Part shown: positions 31,340 through 34,588 of the stretch, piece after piece
Layout of the letters: the number at the start of each line of letters is the position of its first letter
Numbering within the stretch: the stretch's first letter is position 1
Assembly (NCBI GenBank): GCA_019648995.1
Contig: BLXT01002157.1
Location: 7,682 to 42,269, forward strand
Source: Plakobranchus ocellatus
Taxonomy: Eukaryota; Mollusca; Gastropoda; Plakobranchidae
Length of the DNA: 34,588 bases
Direction of reading: 5' to 3'
Program-made: the position numbers and the translations under genes
The notes under the pieces: generated by a model
Database searches by the model: none
The model's input: the letters and a program-made list of their open reading frames with translations, nothing else
What the model was told of the DNA's origin: nothing

Positions 31340-31445
31340 AACCGAAGTTAGGGTCTATACAATGATGCTTCCTGTTGTCGTAGGTTCAAGGCCGTCCTCG
31401 GCAGAGGACCAGGCGGAGCTGAAACAGCCTGAGATCACAACTATC
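31340..31445 (+). mobile_element. tRNA-derived SINE-like fragment (copy S4)
   Basis: Contains a pol III B-box-like GGTTCAAGGCC at about 31383 and then, about 45 bp on, AGCCTGAGATCAC, which S1 also has at the matching distance from its B-box. The middle and the end differ from S1, so it is probably an older or related subfamily. Confidence 0.55.
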
Positions 31446-31961
31446 AATAGTAATGGAAAATCCTATCATTTGAAAAATAAATACATAAAAATTAAAAAAC
31501 TGACCATAGAGGTGGATTACTATTTAGTGTATCACTACTTCTAATTAGCTCCCAATTCATTGAAAACTGACATCAAGGAAAATAGATTAATATTTTCAGT
31601 TTAATTTAAAAGCTTTCCTCTGTAATTTTCGGATTGCATACATCATCCTCCTTGGTTTTTATTGGGTCGTTTGCCGGTAGAGAGATCCGCATATTTTTTA
31701 TGTTATTTACATTATCATATGTTCTTTCTTTGCGTGTAGTCCTATACATTCCATAGGCCCTATCAAAGTTAAGTCTATGATGGATGGTGAGAGATCCGGT
31801 CACAGATAAGTATAGAATATATTTTGGCAAGACTTCCGAATGTGCACACAAGAAAAGTAAATTTGATGGAAACTTGACTGCTGGTCTACTTATCAAATCT
31901 GAGAATAGCCATCTAATAACATGAAAATGAAACACAGCTTCTTGAGATTACTTGCATTGTG

Positions 31962-31963
<2 letters not shown>
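31446..31963. other. Unassigned intergenic DNA
   Basis: Ordinary AT-rich sequence. A 109-codon minus-strand open frame (31606-31935) has no recognisable domain and its length is expected by chance. No RNA gene seen. Confidence 0.4.
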
Positions 31964-31995
<32 letters not shown>

Positions 31996-32037
31996 CTCTC
32001 TCTCTCTCTCTCGCTGTCTCTCTCTTTCCCTCTCTCA
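31964..32037. repeat. (CT)n microsatellite
   Basis: Alternating CT with CCCC and CGCTG interruptions, directly upstream of SINE copy S1. Confidence 0.95.
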
Positions 32038-32040
32038 ATA

Positions 32041-32178
32041 TAGTGGCTAGCGAGTCCGCCCTGAGATCTGCAGGGAACCTTCTGTTGCGGGTTCGAGCCC
32101 TGTCACGTGCGCCCTGGCCTGATGGAGGGCCCGAAAGCCTGAGATCACCTTGTTGTGGACTGACTATATACAACAATC
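32041..32178 (+). mobile_element. tRNA-derived SINE, most complete copy (S1)
   Basis: A tRNA-like head starts at TAGTGGCTAGCGAGTCC and carries a B-box GGTTCGAGCCC at 32090-32100, which fits the pol III consensus. A body follows: GCCCTGGCCTGATGGAGGGC, GAAAGCCTGAGATCACC, GTGGACTGACTATATAC. The A-box is weak. The body is shared with S2 and S3 on the opposite strand. The tail runs into a (CT)n tract. I do not assign it to a named SINE family. Confidence 0.75.
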
Positions 32179-32179
32179 A

Positions 32180-32247
32180 ATCTCTCTCTCTCTCTCTCGC
32201 TCTCCCCCCCCCCTCCCCCCGCCCCCTCTGTCTTTCCCTCTCTCTCA
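32180..32247. repeat. (CT)n / C-rich tract
   Basis: Alternating CT followed by runs of C and then CT again, forming the 3' border of SINE copy S1. Confidence 0.95.
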
Positions 32248-32552
32248 TTTTCACCTCCTCTCGCTTAGACACTAAACTGTGAGACCGAATGTGTAGACTA
32301 GCTTTGATAGGCATTGCTTCAAGCCTCGTCGAACTCACAGTGTGACTGGAGTCTACAGTGCTCACTAAATGTAGTTGGTCACAACACACGCTAACTCACA
32401 TGATTAGGTTTGGCCTACACACACACACACACACACACACACTCAAACACTCGAGTAGCCTTATGTGCTTAGAGTCAAAACTTTTACAGTTTTCTAAGGT
32501 TACAATTGAACAAACTATTATGTTTTTATTTTTAAAACAATAATCATGTTAT
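32248..32552. other. Unassigned DNA with a (CA)n tract
   Basis: Contains (CA)n at 32416-32442. The 32270-32360 part holds short inverted matches, ACTGTGAG with CTCACAGT and TGTAGAC with GTCTACA. No gene seen. Confidence 0.6.
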
Positions 32553-32553
32553 C

Positions 32554-32584
<31 letters not shown>

Positions 32585-32641
32585 AAGGGAGAGAGAGAGA
32601 AAGAGAGGGGAAGAGAGAGAGAGAGAGAGAAAGAGAGGGGA

Positions 32642-32683
<42 letters not shown>
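32553..32683. repeat. (GA)n microsatellite
   Basis: About 130 bp of GA/GAAAGA/GGGGA repeats, a pure purine strand. It is the reverse-complement type of the nearby (CT)n tracts. Confidence 0.97.
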
Positions 32684-34076
32684 CTTTGGGGGAAAGGAGA
32701 AAAAAACATCTTGTCATAGAGGAAGGCCGGCAGACTGACAAATTGACTAACTGACAGACTGGAGCAGACAAACTAACATGTGAGTGACTTTCAGAGCGAC
32801 AGAAAATTATTTTTTTTATATCCCACAGAAACTGCGCGTTAGACTATGATTGCGGGGTTAGAGTCTTCACTAGGCAGGACAAGAGGGACGGTTTTAAATC
32901 TACATCTCAAGCCCCTAATATTGTCAACAATGTAGATTCAGACTTCTCTCCAATCTTGTCCGCTCCATTTTTCTTCTATTATTCTCCGTTTGTCTGTTCT
33001 TAGGCTTAAGTATGTTTTCTGCAAGGCTGCGAAATGTTAATGTTGTGTTTCAAATTATCTAAAACTTGTTTTTTTTTAAGTCCTGGACGTTCCAGGTTAG
33101 AAACTTTGCAGTGTCGGACATGGTTTATGGTTGTGTATGTAATCAAGTGCGAAGGTGTGTACACGCAAAGACCATATTATCAGGCTTATTTTTGCCGCTT
33201 ATTCTAGTGGCACCCAATCTCCTTTTAACTTTCGGCTGATTGTTTCAAACTTTCATTATCCCTTGTAGGTGAGCCCAGCTGTAGCTTCTTGTTGTTCATT
33301 GATCTTGCCCAGGCTAAATAGAAAGTTATGTCTCTATGTTGAGTCTCCTTTTCTCATTTTCTACCTCTTGTATTTTGCGTTTTCTTGGTGTTTTTTCTGC
33401 TCTATTGAGCCTTTTCTGGCTTTGTTCTATTTTGTCCTATCTCATTCTTCTCAGCTGTTGTTTCATTTCTCACCACATTTTTCCTATCTGTTTGAGCATA
33501 TCTCTTTGGCTTTTCTTTTTTTATTACTTTTCTTCACATTTGCTCAGCTTTCCTCCCTTGCATCTTCCTACCTTTCCATCTCTGATTCTTCAGCCGAGTT
33601 CTCACTAGCGCTAGCCTCATGTCTCACTCTCTGTCTCACGTTTCTCCTCTCTCTGGTCTTCCACTGTTAATTTTGTTGGCCCTCATTTCTTTCGGGATTC
33701 CGGTTGTCCTGATGAAGGCAGTCTATTTTCTTATACCCTGCTTTTCGGCACTTGCAACAGACTTTCACGTTTAGGCATGCTGCTGCGATATGAATGTGAA
33801 CATTTTGTAGGTATCTTCAGCATTACATATCTACATTCAATATCTTCGTAGTAGATCCGGGCTCTGAGTTGCCGTATTGGCAATGAAGATTCTACGGAAA
33901 TTTCTGGCAAATCGACCCATGTAAATCTTCGCTGGGACAATAACTCGTGTTGTTTTGGCGGTGTGGTGTTGGTGGTTGTAGTAGTATCATCATGTCTACC
34001 TATTTGCCTATTCCTTTCCAGTCTTTGGCCTTTTTTCAAATAGTTTTTATTTTTTTAAATATTTCTCCTCCTCCCC

Positions 34077-34079
<3 letters not shown>
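32684..34079. other. Unassigned intergenic DNA
   Basis: The least repetitive stretch in the window. 33270-33680 is T/C-rich on the plus strand and yields hydrophobic open frames of low complexity, not convincing genes. A 102-codon minus-strand open frame (33731-34039) is discussed in the findings. No RNA gene or transposon was recognised. Confidence 0.4.
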
Positions 34080-34137
<58 letters not shown>

Positions 34138-34138
34138 G
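34080..34138. repeat. (CT)n microsatellite
   Basis: About 55 bp of alternating CT ending in TTTCTCTGTG. Confidence 0.97.
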
Positions 34139-34588
34139 TGCTCTATTTCCCCCAGATCCCACATTTTTTTCTCCATATTTATTGAAAATTTAAGCGCTAA
34201 GTGCCATCGTATTCAGTTCTGAAACCAAATGCCGCTTTCTGAACTAAGACTGTTGGGTCGTAAGGGGTAAAAAAATTTGATTTAAATAAAGATTGTATTT
34301 CTGTGTAGAAATTGATTCTCGCACTACATACTGCATATTTTTCATTTTCTTTTAAAAATGTGTGTTCATAAGATTGACACATTTTTAGATGAAAATGGGT
34401 TAATAATATTAGCTTACACGTTGCGTCTTCTCTAAGCCGTATGGCAACCTGTTTATATGTGATGTCAGACTGTTGGCATCCAGTTGAGGAAGGTGTCGTT
34501 GGCGGCTTAACGCATGAATCAGAGTCAACTTGTGTCACAGATCTGTTGCTGTTGCTGTCACCTGTACCATTTTTTCATCGTTGCTTAC
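34139..34588. other. Right end, unassigned; weak minus-strand exon candidate
   Basis: Ordinary sequence to the window end. A minus-strand open frame from about 34560 to 34418 stops at a CGT/GTAAGC splice-donor-like site and has a balanced, non-repetitive amino-acid make-up. No domain is recognised, and no good acceptor tract precedes it. Confidence 0.25.

Noticed and set aside
31606..31935. 109-codon minus-strand open frame
   Set aside because: No recognisable domain or splice context, and its length is expected by chance in AT-rich DNA of this size.
32041..32120. Functional tRNA gene
   Set aside because: A B-box is present, but the A-box is poor and I could not fold a cloverleaf with an acceptor stem. 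The following body recurs elsewhere, so it is a SINE.
32275..32357. Structured RNA with interleaved stems (ACTGTGAG/CTCACAGT and TGTAGAC/GTCTACA)
   Set aside because: The stems are only 7-8 bp and there is no other support. Matches of this size occur by chance.
33269..33670. 133-codon hydrophobic open frame resembling a membrane protein
   Set aside because: Made by T/C-rich DNA, which encodes Leu, Phe and Ser by default. Two overlapping frames look equally hydrophobic.

Overview
The window looks like repeat-dominated nuclear DNA from an invertebrate animal. It is AT-rich, has no recognisable host gene, carries long AT, CT, GA, CA and CTA microsatellites, holds a decayed L1/Tx1-like non-LTR retrotransposon and contains tRNA-derived SINE pieces. 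A mollusc, possibly a cephalopod, fits best. That is an inference from repeat style and not from a diagnostic gene.

Layout. Positions 1-417 are a flank with an (AT)n tract. From about 418 to 24780 almost every base belongs to one old satellite-like array. Its unit is about 550-590 bp, repeated roughly 45 times. Units fall into three subtypes (called A, B and C here) in the recurrent order A-B-C, giving a higher-order period of about 1.64-1.71 kb. Deletions have fused units, two perfect or near-perfect short tandem duplications occur (64 bp at 4251, 54 bp at 15232), and three segments lie on the opposite strand (about 16430-16567, 17376-19285 and 23140-23533). Some parts are much more alike than the background, which points to later multi-kilobase duplications.

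At 24780 the array is cut in the middle of a B-type unit by a LINE fragment (24780 to about 27500). The fragment holds most of an endonuclease and reverse-transcriptase ORF2 with several frame breaks and lacks both ends. It is followed by CTA, CT and TA microsatellites. At about 28218 the array resumes in the same B-type unit, roughly 100 bp further on, and fades out at about 29160.

From 29160 to 34588 the DNA is less AT-rich. It holds (CT)n, (GA)n, (CA)n and (GT)n tracts and a small cluster of related tRNA-derived SINE fragments in both orientations. One fragment is a 49-bp tail flanked by 15-bp direct repeats. No convincing protein-coding exon was found here; two minus-strand open frames are weak candidates.

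There is no operon or pathway. The parts relate by insertion, duplication, inversion and decay. The most noteworthy object is the three-subtype higher-order array, apparently seen with both edges inside the window.
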